This document shows, piece by piece, positions 37,882 through 37,954 of a DNA stretch of 37,954 bases. Position 1 is the stretch's first letter. Each line of letters opens with the position of its first letter. Both the position numbers and the translations under genes were made by a program. The DNA is from Candidatus Saccharimonadales bacterium (lineage in GTDB: Bacteria; Patescibacteriota; Saccharimonadia; Saccharimonadales; Saccharimonadaceae). The stretch is from assembly GCA_030146045.1 (NCBI GenBank), contig JASLDG010000035.1, positions 1 to 37,954 of the forward strand, read 5' to 3'. The notes under the pieces were generated by a model. That model worked only from the letters and a program-made list of their open reading frames with translations. It did no database searches and had not been told where the DNA came from.

Positions 37882-37954
37882 TGAGTACACCAATCAAACC
37901 GCTCGCCGACCGTGTGGTTGCCGTTAAGGAAGAAGCCAAGACGCAGACCGCCAG
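37882..37954 (+). CDS. groES: Co-chaperonin GroES (partial, continues past window)
   Basis: The first 24 codons are visible. The N-terminus PIKPLADRVVAVKEEAK is the standard GroES start. GGAGGA eight bases before ATG 37882 is a strong ribosome-binding site. GroES caps the GroEL chamber. Control by HrcA is expected from the CIRCE element and overlapping promoter; groEL probably follows outside the window. Confidence 0.95.

Overview
The window most likely comes from a Patescibacteria/CPR genome, probably Candidatus Saccharibacteria (TM7). The clues are a split, highly divergent type IV secretion system (T4SS) with a PrgI-family protein, a tandem array of small two-helix T4SS pilins, very compact gene spacing, many lineage-specific orphan proteins and short core genes. 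The lineage call is an inference; no rRNA is present. TGA is used as a stop, so the SR1/Gracilibacteria recoding does not apply.

Layout: (1) Positions 1-16805, almost all on the minus strand, hold a T4SS-like locus in two transcription blocks. One runs VirB6/TrbL-like protein (691-aa frame) then a 938-aa single-pass protein. The other runs a secreted 997-aa esterase-like modular protein, two single-pass membrane proteins, a second VirB6/TrbL-like protein, PrgI-family protein, VirB4-N-terminal-like protein and the VirB4 ATPase, which is cut by the window edge. A 205-aa membrane protein sits on the plus strand between the blocks. (2) 16929-20884, plus strand, is a divergent pilin array: one cysteine-rich modular protein ending in a T4SS pilin domain, followed by six small pilins. 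The two strands together give energy (VirB4), channel (VirB6, PrgI), fibre (pilins) and surface proteins of one envelope machine, probably for attachment or uptake. No VirD4, relaxase or VirB11 is visible here.

(3) 20885-28173 is a mixed region: Hsp20, ComF, tRNA-Ser(UGA), tRNA-Ser(GCU), an SMR exporter, membrane proteins, tRNA-Arg(GCG), tRNA-Ser(CGA) with a duplicated 3' end, a HIT protein, RlmH and a small orphan. (4) 28233-35377 holds core genes: ValRS, TsaD with two unusual insertions, MurE-like ligase, FemAB-like peptidyltransferase, and a stand-alone degenerate phosphohexomutase domain. (5) 35378-37800 is an orphan-rich stretch with strong TTGACA promoters, including a small GC-rich minus-strand operon that looks foreign. 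(6) The window ends in groES under a CIRCE operator that overlaps its promoter.

The most general signal is regulatory. About ten genes have a -10 hexamer only 6-8 nt before the best start codon, so their mRNAs are predicted to be leaderless, and several of these hexamers overlap the end or start of a neighbouring gene. By contrast, the T4SS genes mostly use Shine-Dalgarno sequences.
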